From contig NZ_JAGKJI010000031.1 of NCBI RefSeq assembly GCF_020329485.1, positions 1-64,000 of the forward strand: a DNA stretch of 64,000 nucleotides, given 5' to 3'. The translations under genes and the position numbers were made by a program. Shown here piece by piece: positions 26,301 through 33,811 of the stretch (position 1 is the stretch's first letter; every line of letters starts with the position of its first letter). Source of the DNA: Bradyrhizobium cenepequi. GTDB lineage: Bacteria; Pseudomonadota; Alphaproteobacteria; Rhizobiales; Xanthobacteraceae. A model generated the notes under the pieces. It was not told the origin of the DNA and made no database searches. It worked only from the letters and a program-made list of their open reading frames with translations.

Positions 26301-26909
26301 CACGTCGCCGGCCGACGCCGGCGGCAGGCGATCGAGTTGCTCGCGCGAGACGTGCGAAACCGATCCGGGGGTCTCATAGGGCGTATCGCCGTTCGTCGTA
26401 GAGCGATTGGCGGTCACATTGATGGGATCGAGAACAAGAGAACCGTCGGCCGCCGGCCGGCTGGCAGCGTCTGACGCGTCGGCTGAGGGTCGCCCGCCAA
26501 CGACAGCCGTTCCTTGCGAAGTGATGCGGTAGCTGACGCCGGTTCCACGAAGAAGCCGCTCGAGCGCCTGTTGCGGCGTGAAGCTACCAATGACGGAGTT
26601 GGACCGCACACCCTGCGACGCTTCGGAGGGAAATGCGACCTGAAGTCCGGACTGGCGGCCGAACTGGCTGAGCGCATTCGTCAGCGGCTGAGCCGGAATG
26701 TTGAACTGACGCGCTGCCGGAGCGATCGCACCTCGCGTTTGCACGGTCTGAGCGAAAGCAAGGTGCGCGTATAATACCGGCCCGGCAGACAGCGCGCAGA
26801 CGCCAGCATTCCGGAGCAATCGGATAGTCGCGCGCTTCGACCTACTTTGTGTTACCGCTCCAATTCTATTTGTTACGCCCCCAGTATTCATCAACTCGCT
26901 CGTCTTCAC
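23355..26909 (-). CDS. hasR: TonB-dependent heme/hemophore receptor fused to an Omp25/31-like beta-barrel
   Basis: A 1184-residue outer-membrane protein. After a signal region (about 30-53) comes an STN signalling domain (68-120), the kind that talks to FecR. A plug follows (about 160-290), then the large barrel with heme-receptor features: RPPSLRETHWHYQ and NPDLQPEIAKDYEAG resemble the FRAP and NPDL boxes. The receptor barrel ends near residue 895 (ARISYTTTL). About 280 residues then form a second domain that starts SDWTGLYLGGHLGYG and ends GVNYRF with a terminal Phe, like Omp25/Omp31 porin-family barrels. I know no standard receptor with this tail. Start: GTG at 26909, or ATG at 26891. No frameshift is seen at the junction. 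Confidence 0.88.
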   Translation of the reverse strand: MKTSELMNTGGVTNRIGAVTQSRSKRATIRLLRNAGVCALSAGPVLYAHLAFAQTVQTRGAIAPAARQFNIPAQPLTNALSQFGRQSGLQVAFPSEASQGVRSNSVIGSFTPQQALERLLRGTGVSYRITSQGTAVVGGRPSADASDAASRPAADGSLVLDPINVTANRSTTNGDTPYETPGSVSHVSREQLDRLPPASAGDVFIDTPGVISAGNHVGTSINPNIRGLQGMGRVGTTIDGARQNTSSYRGYIGNRDETYVDPDLIGGVDISKGPSSGVGVGSIGGNVNFRTLEAGDIVKDGQTFGTRVKGSLVTNGVAEQSPSFLPNNAVNTTANGRPSFFNGDTYSGSAAVAAIKENYEFIVAYSKHVQGNYFAGTKVPDGITFRPANAVTTTANANSLVKPGQEVFNTSENTDSFLAKGKVKWGDGQSLELGYLSYNSHYGEIDELSYQAAIVSGILPYGQFPLSETHVDTYTAKYKYEPSDDPYVKMRANLWLTDLASQRHGLLPGPYGDTTLGGDVGNTSVFTTPLGQLTWDNGVEFTREHATAEQFPSSVSGSEGWETYGPSGVRLMTGTFSNASLKPIDWLTLSAGLRYDHYNSNGEGYLTKFPDRSGGRFSSNAGVVISPIEGIQFYGQYKEGYRPPSLRETHWHYQGLLWNNPDLQPEIAKDYEAGLNILRNSVLQSGDKLRVKLAYFDNHYDDYIVRYQTGSGSTGSAADHKYVWYNINGANFRGFEISGNYDSGAFFLEGAFTKYTKIEYCETPASCAPPTAQFDLASPTGALKNDYAANYVPPNYAGSVTAGIRLFDQKLTLGGRVQFSSARSGSVWPPTSGNTFTWPSYQVYDLFGIYKIDDDSTINFSIENLTDQYYFGALTSIAVPSPGRTARISYTTTLNETTPLVRHLPNVRFGNASDGAPGSDWTGLYLGGHLGYGVASTKGITTAGDGTPGAIPATESAELSFRDLTRGFQGGFNYQFSNRLVIGVEGDYSWTKFRKTQDAIATEASKLTAGSFLQAKTDYQFDWTASLRARAGYAFNRVFVYAMGGLTFLNESEVRSQYRAVSGSVPSTQLNFREEASVTRSGWTFGGGFEYALTNNWSLRGEYSYDHFGDREFLFPNATAGVTLPYAVQTQICAVYFPPSRGGGCRLYRTQTVTVPGSSQTTNGRRAENDLDFHAIKIGVNYRF

Positions 26910-27028
26910 TTGTCATTGCGCAGCCACTCCGTAGGCATGCACTTCCGACCGCAAAGACGTAGAGCTGCCGCAAGATTCTCACGGCAGCGCTCGTTTTGGA
27001 GGAATTATAAGATTTGCGAGCGAACCAA

Positions 27029-28108
27029 TTACAGACGCGACACGATCCGCACGAACGGGGTGAGGGCCCGGACCTTGCCGCCGAAGGGCTCGACGAGCCC
27101 AGCGAGCGCGCGATCAGGATCGCGCAGATCGAACAACCCGCTCACCTTGCGGCCCGCAAGGCTTCTGTCGGGAAGCAAAATCGAGGCCGAGGAGTAGCGC
27201 TGGATCAATTCGATGGCGGATTCCACGGTGGCGTTGGACAGAAAGACCTTTCCTTCACGCCAGGATCCGATTTCCTCAAGCGATACCGACTCGATGCTTA
27301 CGTTACCTGTCACGTGGTCGACCACGACCATTTGACCGGGCTTGAGAACGTCGGATGGCTTGTCCTTCCCAGCGGGCCTGGCTTCGATCGAGCCGCGTAG
27401 CAGCGCAACTTTCGTGCTTGTCGATGAGGCCTGGATATTGAAGGCGGTGCCATGCACCTTGATCTCGACGCCCTGCGCATCGACGACGAACGGCCGCCTG
27501 GTGTCGGTCGCGACATCGAAGAAGACTTCACCTGCCAGCAGCGTAACGCGGCGCTCTGTTGTTCCGATATCGGCCTTGATCGCACTGGCTCCGCCGAGCT
27601 CGACGACGGAGCCATCGGCCATCCAAATAGGTTCGGTGTGGCCGGCGGCGGTACGATAGTCGGCGCGGATAGCAATGAGGATTGCCGGAGCTGCAATCCA
27701 CAGCAGGCATGCCGCGACAACCGCGGCGACAGCAATCTCGACTGGTCGACGATATGGTTTACGCGCCGCCCCGGAGCGTCGGGAGAAGCCGGGTGCGGGT
27801 GTGTGCGCTACGCGCGGTTTCAAGTGCGGATCGGCGTCTCCCCAGACTTTCTGATCGTAGGCCGGTTTGACCGCCCCGAGCATGGTCCATGTCTTGTTGG
27901 CGCGCTCCCACGCGCTCCGGTTCTGCTCGCAAGCCGCAAGCCAGGCTTTGAATTCATCGAACAGCGCAGAGCCCTGAGGTGCGCGTTCCAGTCGCAGAAT
28001 CCAACCTGTCGCCTGCTCGAGCAGCCGATGCTCCCTATCGTGTTTCGCAGCCAACGTTCCAATCTTCCCTGTTGCGGTGCTGTGTCGTCTACCAATGAAC
28101 GAAACCAA
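27029..28108 (-). CDS. fecR: FecR-like sigma-factor regulator
   Basis: A protein of about 359 residues with an N-terminal cytoplasmic domain (WILRLERAPQGSALFDEFKAW, the DUF4880-type segment), one membrane span (about 127-148) and a periplasmic FecR domain (RTAAGHTEPIWMADGSVVEL; VHGTAFNIQ). It relays receptor occupancy from the STN domain to the FecI-like sigma factor. The first usable start is a TTG at 28108, and a TTG at 28054 is possible, so the N-terminus is uncertain. It lies between fecI and the receptor gene, the standard order. Confidence 0.9.
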   Translation of the reverse strand: MVSFIGRRHSTATGKIGTLAAKHDREHRLLEQATGWILRLERAPQGSALFDEFKAWLAACEQNRSAWERANKTWTMLGAVKPAYDQKVWGDADPHLKPRVAHTPAPGFSRRSGAARKPYRRPVEIAVAAVVAACLLWIAAPAILIAIRADYRTAAGHTEPIWMADGSVVELGGASAIKADIGTTERRVTLLAGEVFFDVATDTRRPFVVDAQGVEIKVHGTAFNIQASSTSTKVALLRGSIEARPAGKDKPSDVLKPGQMVVVDHVTGNVSIESVSLEEIGSWREGKVFLSNATVESAIELIQRYSSASILLPDRSLAGRKVSGLFDLRDPDRALAGLVEPFGGKVRALTPFVRIVSRL

Positions 28109-28157
28109 TCCGTCAACCCGAACGAAGTCGCGGGCTTCACATGTTTCTTTTACGAGA

Positions 28158-28682
28158 CTATTCTCGGCCGCCCGAGTCCTGTTCGAGCCGGATCGTGACG
28201 GTTGCTACGGCCGCTTGGATGAGACGGTAGACGGTCGGAACAGAAACTCCGAGGTGGGCAGCCACCTCTTCGACCGAGTATCCGCCGAACCTATGCATTT
28301 CCAACGCAACGCGCTGTTTCTCCGGCAGCCCGGCGATGATGTCCATGGCTCGGCGCTCGCTCTCATGATAAAGAACCGTTTCCTCAGGCGTGGCTGCGGC
28401 CTGTGAGCCGGCCCAGACCGGCGCGTTGTGGGCGCTTCGCAGATTTTCCAGCCGCTTCCGCCGCAGCACGTCGACGGCCAGATTGTGCACGATCCGGAAC
28501 AGATAGGATCGTGGACGGGCTGTTGGTGTCCTACTGCCGCCTGACGGGATGAATTTGATGAATGCTTCCTGGACCAGGTCCTCGGCGCCCTCGCGAGAGC
28601 CGAGCAGGTACGAGGCGTAATCGATGAGAACGGCGCGATAGGACAAATACAGGGCGAACCGTGGATCGAGCCCTTCCTTCAT
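28158..28682 (-). CDS. fecI: FecI-like extracytoplasmic-function sigma factor
   Basis: A 174-residue ECF sigma factor when started at the ATG at 28682, which has GGAG upstream; the longer frame to 28757 is less convincing. Region 2 contains ARPRSYLFRIVHNLAVDVL and region 4 contains LPEKQRVALEMHRFGGYSVE with a final HTH (GVSVPTVYRLI). It is expected to direct RNA polymerase to the receptor promoter when heme or heme-loaded hemophore is outside. Iron control is likely at its own promoter, but no clear Irr or Fur site could be fixed. Confidence 0.92.
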   Translation of the reverse strand: MKEGLDPRFALYLSYRAVLIDYASYLLGSREGAEDLVQEAFIKFIPSGGSRTPTARPRSYLFRIVHNLAVDVLRRKRLENLRSAHNAPVWAGSQAAATPEETVLYHESERRAMDIIAGLPEKQRVALEMHRFGGYSVEEVAAHLGVSVPTVYRLIQAAVATVTIRLEQDSGGRE

Positions 28683-29411
28683 CAGGGCTTTCTCCCCCCA
28701 TGACGCACAATGCTGCCGCGTCCCCGGTCGCGTTGTCTCCATTCGCCCTTGGGCCATGACACTGGTCGGTCCTGCTGGCCGACGCGCTGTATGGTTCTTG
28801 ACCCGGTCATGCCGCCCCTCCAGCCCGCCTCTTGATCAGGGCGCCCACTGCTCGCGAAACAGTTAGAAACTCAGAAATTCCTTCGCAACAACAATAATTT
28901 ATAATGCCTCTAGCTAGGGTTGAACTTGCCCGCCGCAAGCCGGGGCCTGTGTTTCATTCAGGGCTATGGAAAACGGTCGGAAGAGACTGCGCACGCCATG
29001 ATCAATGGCCCTTGCATACCGATAGACGGGGCTTCATGGACGACGATGGTCTTATCCGCGTCGTTGTCGCATCAGGGGCATGATCGTCTCCAGCGTCGAG
29101 AGCATCAATTCAATCGGTCGAGAAATATGTCCGCGCTCCACTGGCGGCGGCGCAATGCGGAGCGATCGGCGGCCCGAGCGAACCCGTTCTCGCCGAGTCT
29201 AACGTTGAAAGGCCTAGATTATTGATCCTGTTCGTAGACGATTGTGCCCGTTCGTTTCTGGCGTAGCCGGGGTTATTCTGCGGTTGGCTCCCCGAGGCTG
29301 GATTTATTGCACCCGGCGACCTTTCAGTTGGTTGCGGGGACACGCAACACCCGGTTCTTGCGATTGATGGAACGGGCAATCCCTCGATTGGCCGCTTAGA
29401 TCGACCGTTGC
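28683..29411. other. Gene-free interval between the heme array and the tRNA scar
   Basis: No convincing gene is seen in about 730 bp. The part near 28860-28910 is AT-rich (AACAACAATAATTTATAATG) and probably contains the leftward promoter of the sigma-factor gene. A 101-codon + strand frame at 28920 has no recognisable features. This interval would be the right terminal arm of the integrated island. Confidence 0.5.
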
Positions 29412-29457
29412 GCTCCGAAGGCAAAGGTCACACGTTCGAATCGTGTCGGGTGCGCCA
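29412..29457 (+). other. Attachment site: 3' portion of tRNA-Arg(CCG)
   Basis: The stretch runs from CTCCGAAGG, an anticodon loop with CCG, through GTTCGAATC, a T-loop, to GTGCGCCA with an encoded CCA end. It corresponds to the 3' half of the alphaproteobacterial tRNA-Arg(CCG) gene. The preceding bases (TTGCG) no longer pair with the GGCAA that follows the loop, and the 5' half of the tRNA is absent. This is the usual footprint of an integrase using a tRNA 3' end. Since the fragment reads rightwards, the island should lie to its left and the intact tRNA at the other end. Confidence 0.8.
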
Positions 29458-29694
29458 TTTCCCCTTTAAAATCAGAGCTTTGCAAGAGCGCCAACATCTT
29501 GCAGGTCTCGGCGATGTCCCACGGAAGCAACGCGGAAGCAAACGTGATCGAAGCGGGACGTAAATTTGTCGCAGGCATGGAAGGCGATGCATCGCGAATC
29601 GGTCATCTCCTGCCGAACGCAATTCTTATCGAGAGCTCGCGGCCGAGCACCTCTAGTAGAGGATGCGGGTGCCGGTAACAGCCGCGGTCGTCAG

Positions 29695-29895
29695 TTAAGG
29701 CTGGACATAGGCGTTCGGGAAACTGTCGAGGTTCGTGTTCGCCGACCACCGATCGCCGCATTCGAGGTCGCATCCGCCTTCAATCGTCTTGATGACGCCG
29801 CCACTGCGACGCCGCAGGAATCGTTGTGCAGCGTTGCGCGCATAGTCGCCTAGATCCGTCACACTGATTCCGCCGACATGACCTGAGCCGATCAT
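29695..29895 (-). CDS. Hypothetical small protein
   Basis: A 66-residue frame from the ATG at 29895 (MIGSGHVGGISVTDLGDYAR at the start). It is charged, with no membrane span and no family I recognise. Its ATG overlaps the TGA of the small membrane-protein frame upstream by 4 bases, which is the main support for it. The 29458-29694 interval holds nothing recognisable. Confidence 0.3.
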   Translation of the reverse strand: MIGSGHVGGISVTDLGDYARNAAQRFLRRRSGGVIKTIEGGCDLECGDRWSANTNLDSFPNAYVQP

Positions 29896-30017
29896 GGCCA
29901 GGCGATGCCCCGCACGATGCGCCGTTCTTTTGTCCAATACGGCCGGATGGACAGGACGAAGAGGAGGGTGAGGAGGATAAGGATCGAGTTGGCCAATGGA
30001 GCGCCAGATTCATTCAC
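29892..30017 (-). CDS. Hypothetical small membrane protein
   Basis: A 41-residue frame beginning with GTG at 30017. It contains one membrane span (NSILILLTLLFVLSIRPYW) and a basic tail (TKERRIVRGIAWP). No clear ribosome site is visible. It overlaps the next small frame in an ATGA arrangement. No family is recognised, and it could be a remnant. Confidence 0.33.
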   Translation of the reverse strand: MNESGAPLANSILILLTLLFVLSIRPYWTKERRIVRGIAWP

Positions 30018-30158
30018 ATCGGCTTTTCGTTAGAAAGCAGCCGTGCGGTTTGAGAAAGATCAAGACCTGCGATTCTAGATTGGCGCACCGGGGGATTTTC
30101 TACTTACATTAGCATTTCCTCGCGCTAAACTTGTGGGGCAAGATCGACCGGGGGTGAG

Positions 30159-31151
30159 TTGAGCCAGCAGAGTGTAGATCAAACCGAAAGTCCTGACTTG
30201 GACGCAGTCCTAGCAGCGCTTCGCCGTGACTATTCGAAACTAGGACCGAGGATAAGGGAATTACAGCACAAGGTGACGTGCGAGTGTGCGGGCGTCACCC
30301 TTCGCCTGCATTTCCCCGCCTTCCGACAGGGCAAGACCACTGTCCATGAACTGGTGGAGTTGGCATGGCTTCATTTGACGCCATTTGCGCTCACGCGGAA
30401 GGAAATCGACGCAGTAAGGGCGCTCCAGTCGACCCTGCCGTTTGAGGACTTTCTGATCAAAACTACCCAACTCAATGACGCGGCCGCCAAGCTTTTCATC
30501 AAGGCGCACAAAGCGACAAATCGAAATGGCGAAGCTGGCGAACTGCTACTCTATCTGCTTACCGAGTGGATATTAGGCGCACCGCAGTTCATCGCGAAGA
30601 TGACCTTGAAAACCAATCCTCAGATGCCTGTACACGGTGCGGACGGAATCCATGTTCGCTACTGTCCGGAGACCGCGCGGCTCTTCCTTTATTGGGGCGA
30701 GTCGAAAATGTATGGCGATGTCGGTGCAGCTATCACCGCTGCCACGACATCGATCGCAAAATCCTTGGAGCCGGACGAGCTGGGCCACGAACTCCAGCTT
30801 GTTCAGCGAAACATCGATTTCACAGGATTAGGAACTGACGGCAAAGAAGCGTTGCTGCGATATTTGGACCCCCACGAGGAAGAATACAACGAACGTAAGG
30901 ATGTCATCACCTGCCTGATCGGCTTCGATTTTGACGGCTTCCAGAAGGTCAGTGCTGCTGGTGATCAGGGTGCCGAGGATGCATTTAGAGCACTGGCGAA
31001 AGAGCAGCTTGCAGCAGTAGCTCCGAAGGTCTCAGCCGCGCTCAAGACGGCTGGACTAGAATCCCATGACATAGAGCTGTTCTTCTTTCCACTCCCTGCT
31101 GTCCAGGAATTTCGCGATCTCTTTCAGGCTCGGATTGGTTGGCTGCCATGA
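30159..31151 (+). CDS. hamA: HamA, nuclease subunit of the Hachiman defence system (DUF1837)
   Basis: A 330-residue protein with the DUF1837 domain of HamA. GEAGELLLYLLTEWILG (about 124-140), VHGADGIH (158-165) and YWGESKMY (178-185) supply the PD-(D/E)xK-type pattern D162...E181-x-K183. ALLRYLDP and CLIGFDFDGF complete the conserved C-terminal part. In Hachiman, HamA is a DNase held in check by the HamB helicase and released on DNA damage or invasion. The start is a TTG at 30159 behind a G-rich ribosome site. The gene looks intact, but the overlapping hamB is cut off after about 80 codons, so the system is broken or HamA acts alone. Confidence 0.88.
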   Translation: MSQQSVDQTESPDLDAVLAALRRDYSKLGPRIRELQHKVTCECAGVTLRLHFPAFRQGKTTVHELVELAWLHLTPFALTRKEIDAVRALQSTLPFEDFLIKTTQLNDAAAKLFIKAHKATNRNGEAGELLLYLLTEWILGAPQFIAKMTLKTNPQMPVHGADGIHVRYCPETARLFLYWGESKMYGDVGAAITAATTSIAKSLEPDELGHELQLVQRNIDFTGLGTDGKEALLRYLDPHEEEYNERKDVITCLIGFDFDGFQKVSAAGDQGAEDAFRALAKEQLAAVAPKVSAALKTAGLESHDIELFFFPLPAVQEFRDLFQARIGWLP

Positions 31152-31408
31152 TGCAGGAACTGGCCGACAAGGTTTGGGAGAACCCCGGCTTCCACGATGC
31201 CGCGCATCGCATCGAGCTCGCGTGGCTAACCAAAGAGATCGGCGGCATCGACGAAAGCCACGCCGACATCACGGACGCTACGCGGTTGATGCGTTCGGCG
31301 GCCATTCTGGCTTGCTCCGAGACGGCAGATCATCGGCGCGCCGCGTTCCGAGTATCGACTTGTGCGTACGACTTGTTCGGAACCGACCAAGTACCTTTGG
31401 ACCGTTGA
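31148..31408 (+). pseudogene. hamB: hamB 5' remnant (Hachiman helicase, truncated)
   Basis: The frame begins with ATG at 31148, overlapping the hamA stop as expected for a hamAB operon. About 80 codons (MMQELADKVWENPGFHDAAH at the start, STCAYDLFGT near the end) look like the N-terminus of a HamB-type helicase, by position and by general resemblance. The frame then runs into unrelated xanthine-dehydrogenase sequence and stops. A normal HamB is roughly ten times longer; no helicase motif survives. Confidence 0.65.
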
Positions 31409-32089
31409 ACTGGCTGCACAGAAGGTTCGAGCCAAGGCGATCGCCTTTGCCTCCCACAAGCTGGAAGTTGGCGAGCAAGATCTCGAACTCGAATGCGGCG
31501 CGGTGTACGTCAAAGGTGTTCGGGGAATGAATGTCAGCCTGTCGGAAATCTCACGAACGCTGGCCGGAAATGTCGGAATGAGCTTGCCTGGCGGCATGGA
31601 ACCCGACCTCGCCGCGACTGCCTACTTCAACTCCACCGCGCTGACCTTTGCCTACGGCGCAAATGCCTGCGAGGTCGAGATCGACCTGAGACCGGTGATG
31701 TGCGAGTTGTCCGCTACGTCGTGGTTCACGACTGCGGCAAGCTGATCAATCCGCTCATTGTCGATGGCCAAATTCGTGGCGGGGTGGTGCACGGGATCGG
31801 CAACGCTCTGTTTGAACGCATGATCTATGACGAAGCCGGCCAGCCTCTGACGACCACTTACGCTGACTACTTTCTACCGTTGGCCTCCGAGATGCCGCCA
31901 ATCGAAATCCATCACTTGGAGACACCGTCGCCGCGCAATCCGATCGGCGTCAAAGGCGCCGGCGAAGGCGGCACAATTCCAACTGCGGCCTGTGTGATCT
32001 CGGCCGTCGAGAATGCGCTGGGACCAAACGCGCCGTTCATCCACTTTCACCCGATTTCGCCACAACAGGTGGTGAAATGGATAGAGTAG
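31385..32089 (+). pseudogene. Xanthine-dehydrogenase-family Mo-binding subunit, C-terminal fragment with frameshift
   Basis: From about 31400 one frame reads TVELAAQKVRAKAIAFASHK and continues to GANACEVEIDL. The reading then moves by one base near 31688 to TGDVRVVRYVVVHDCGKLIN and GVKGAGEGGTIPTAA, ending at a TAG at 32087. Together these are the last part of the molybdopterin subunit of the xanthine/CO dehydrogenase family. The N-terminal two thirds, the small subunits and one base are missing, so it cannot work. The left junction lies inside the truncated hamB. Confidence 0.8.
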
Positions 32090-32212
32090 GCCGCATCAGC
32101 GGCGAAGGCCTGATTGTCATTCGGTCATCGTCCGCTTTGCGCCAGAACGTGCCGATCCCGCATGTCCGGCGCGCTCTGACCGGTACCGTCAGGAGTACAA
32201 AATCGCAAAAGA

Positions 32213-32291
32213 TCGTAGTTTGGCGTGGAAAATCGCGGATTTGGTAGCGGGGGAGCGCTACCGCCTTTCCACACACCAACCAAACCTACGA
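32213..32291. repeat. Long nested inverted repeat
   Basis: Three pairs of arms are nested: TCGTAG-TTTGG (32213-32223) with CCAAACCTACGA (32280-32291), GTGGAAA (32225-32231) with TTTCCAC (32266-32272), and GGTAGCG (32243-32249) with CGCTACC (32256-32262). The spacing is uneven, so it would fold as a stem with bulges. It could be a REP-type element, a transposon end or a structured RNA. No gene is seen in the rest of 32090-32710. Confidence 0.6.
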
Positions 32292-32710
32292 TATCTGATC
32301 CAATCTTACGCTTAGGCAGTTCGTGAGCCTTGGGGCGAGCGGAGCTTTACGCTCATACAGGGGAATGTTGAAAGACCTCGGCCTACCAGTCGGGCGAAAG
32401 CGACTTCTGTCGCGGAAAATCGAAAGCGAGCGCAATATTCGGTACTGGGATCGTAGGGTTGGGCGGGCCGTGTCCCTGGTCAGAACCCGCCCAGCTGCGA
32501 TTGCAGGTTCAAATCGCGGACGTGCAACCATCTGAAATTGCTGTTTCAGGCGGTAGCTTGAACGGCCAGCCCTGGCCTGCGACGGCAATCAACCCGCTGT
32601 TGACCAACGGATCGGAGCGCGGCATTCTAGATCGATCGATCAATAATCAGCCCTGTTTCCTCCGAGGATCACAGCAGGGTGCCTTGTTGGCCGTATTGAC
32701 GGGGAAGCCG

Positions 32711-33808
32711 ATGACACACTCTGAGATGCCCGTGCTCCGTTCGCTCGCGGCGACCGCGGTCAAGCTACCGATGAACCGGCCGCTTGGCACGAGCGCCAAG
32801 AGCATCGAGGAGGCTTGCCTGCTCTTGGTTGACCTCCTGACTGAGGATGGCATCGAAGGCCGCGCTTATGCCTTTTGTTATCAGCCATCAATTGCGCGTT
32901 CGCTGGTACCCATCGTGGCCGAGCTCGGTGAACAACTGGCCGGCAAGCCTTTGGTCCCGCTGGACCTGGCGCAAGCGGTTTCCCGTTATTTCCGGCTTCC
33001 TGGCGTCGCCGGCCCGCTGGCCATGGTGGCGTCGTCGGTGGACACAGCAGTGTGGGATGCTCGTGCCAAATCAGTGGGTATGCCGCTGGCGGTGTATCTC
33101 GGCGCGAACCTTCAGCCGATCCCTGCCTACAACAGCAACGGATTGGGGCTGATGCCGCCGGAAGCCGCAGCGGACGAAGCTGAAGCCCTCCTGGCGGGCG
33201 GTTTCGGAGCCGTAAAGTTGCGGCTCGGCCGAAGCCATTTGGAGCATGATTTGGCGACTGTCCGAGCGGTGCGGCACCGGCTGCCGGATTCTGTGCGGTT
33301 GATGGTCGATTTCAATCAGGCGCTGACCTTTTCGGACGCCATGCAATATGCGATGGCGCTCGACAATGAGGGGATCTACTGGATCGAAGAGCCGATCCGG
33401 CATGATGATTATCGGCACATGGCCCTGATAGCCCAGGCGGCACGAACGCCAATCCAGATCGGCGAAAACTTCACTGGCCTACCCCCCATGGTGGCGGCGC
33501 TGGAAGCAAGCGCTTCCGACTATGTCATGCTGGATCTGGACCGCATTGGCGGCGTCACGGGCTGGCAGCGCGCCGCAGGGCTCGCCGCCGCCTATTACCG
33601 CGAGGTTTCATCTCATTTGTTTCCTGAAGTGAGCGCGCATCTCATGGCGGCGACGCCGGGCCGCCATTGGCTAGAATATGTCGACTGGGCGGCTCCGATC
33701 CTGCAGGAGCCGCTGCATATCAAAAACGGTGCGGCCATCGTTCCGGACCGCCCCGGCAACGGGCTCGCCTGGAAGAACGATGTGGTCGCGCGATATCGGC
33801 TGGTCTGA
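32711..33808 (+). CDS. Enolase-superfamily protein (mandelate racemase/muconate lactonizing type)
   Basis: A 365-residue member with the N-terminal capping domain and C-terminal barrel. AVKLRLGR (about 157-164) corresponds to the KxK box, but the second Lys is Arg. MVDFNQ, WIEEP and GENF supply the metal ligands, and SSHLFPEVSAHL carries the probable catalytic His. It removes a proton next to a carboxylate; the exact acid substrate cannot be told. The ATG at 32711 has GGGGAAG upstream, while the longer frame to 32459 is non-coding. The hydratase gene starts 3 bases after it, so the pair probably dehydrates and then processes a sugar acid or related acid. Confidence 0.85.
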   Translation: MTHSEMPVLRSLAATAVKLPMNRPLGTSAKSIEEACLLLVDLLTEDGIEGRAYAFCYQPSIARSLVPIVAELGEQLAGKPLVPLDLAQAVSRYFRLPGVAGPLAMVASSVDTAVWDARAKSVGMPLAVYLGANLQPIPAYNSNGLGLMPPEAAADEAEALLAGGFGAVKLRLGRSHLEHDLATVRAVRHRLPDSVRLMVDFNQALTFSDAMQYAMALDNEGIYWIEEPIRHDDYRHMALIAQAARTPIQIGENFTGLPPMVAALEASASDYVMLDLDRIGGVTGWQRAAGLAAAYYREVSSHLFPEVSAHLMAATPGRHWLEYVDWAAPILQEPLHIKNGAAIVPDRPGNGLAWKNDVVARYRLV

Positions 33809-33811
33809 ACC

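Noticed and set aside
24954..26474. 506-codon + strand frame
   Set aside because: Antisense to the well-supported heme receptor; no recognisable motifs.
28920..29225. 101-codon + strand frame between the heme array and the tRNA scar
   Set aside because: Odd composition, no motif, no ribosome site and no conserved neighbour; not enough to call a gene.
29404..29457. A functional tRNA gene
   Set aside because: Only the 3' half is present; acceptor 5' strand and D-arm are missing and the anticodon stem is mispaired, so it is an attachment remnant.
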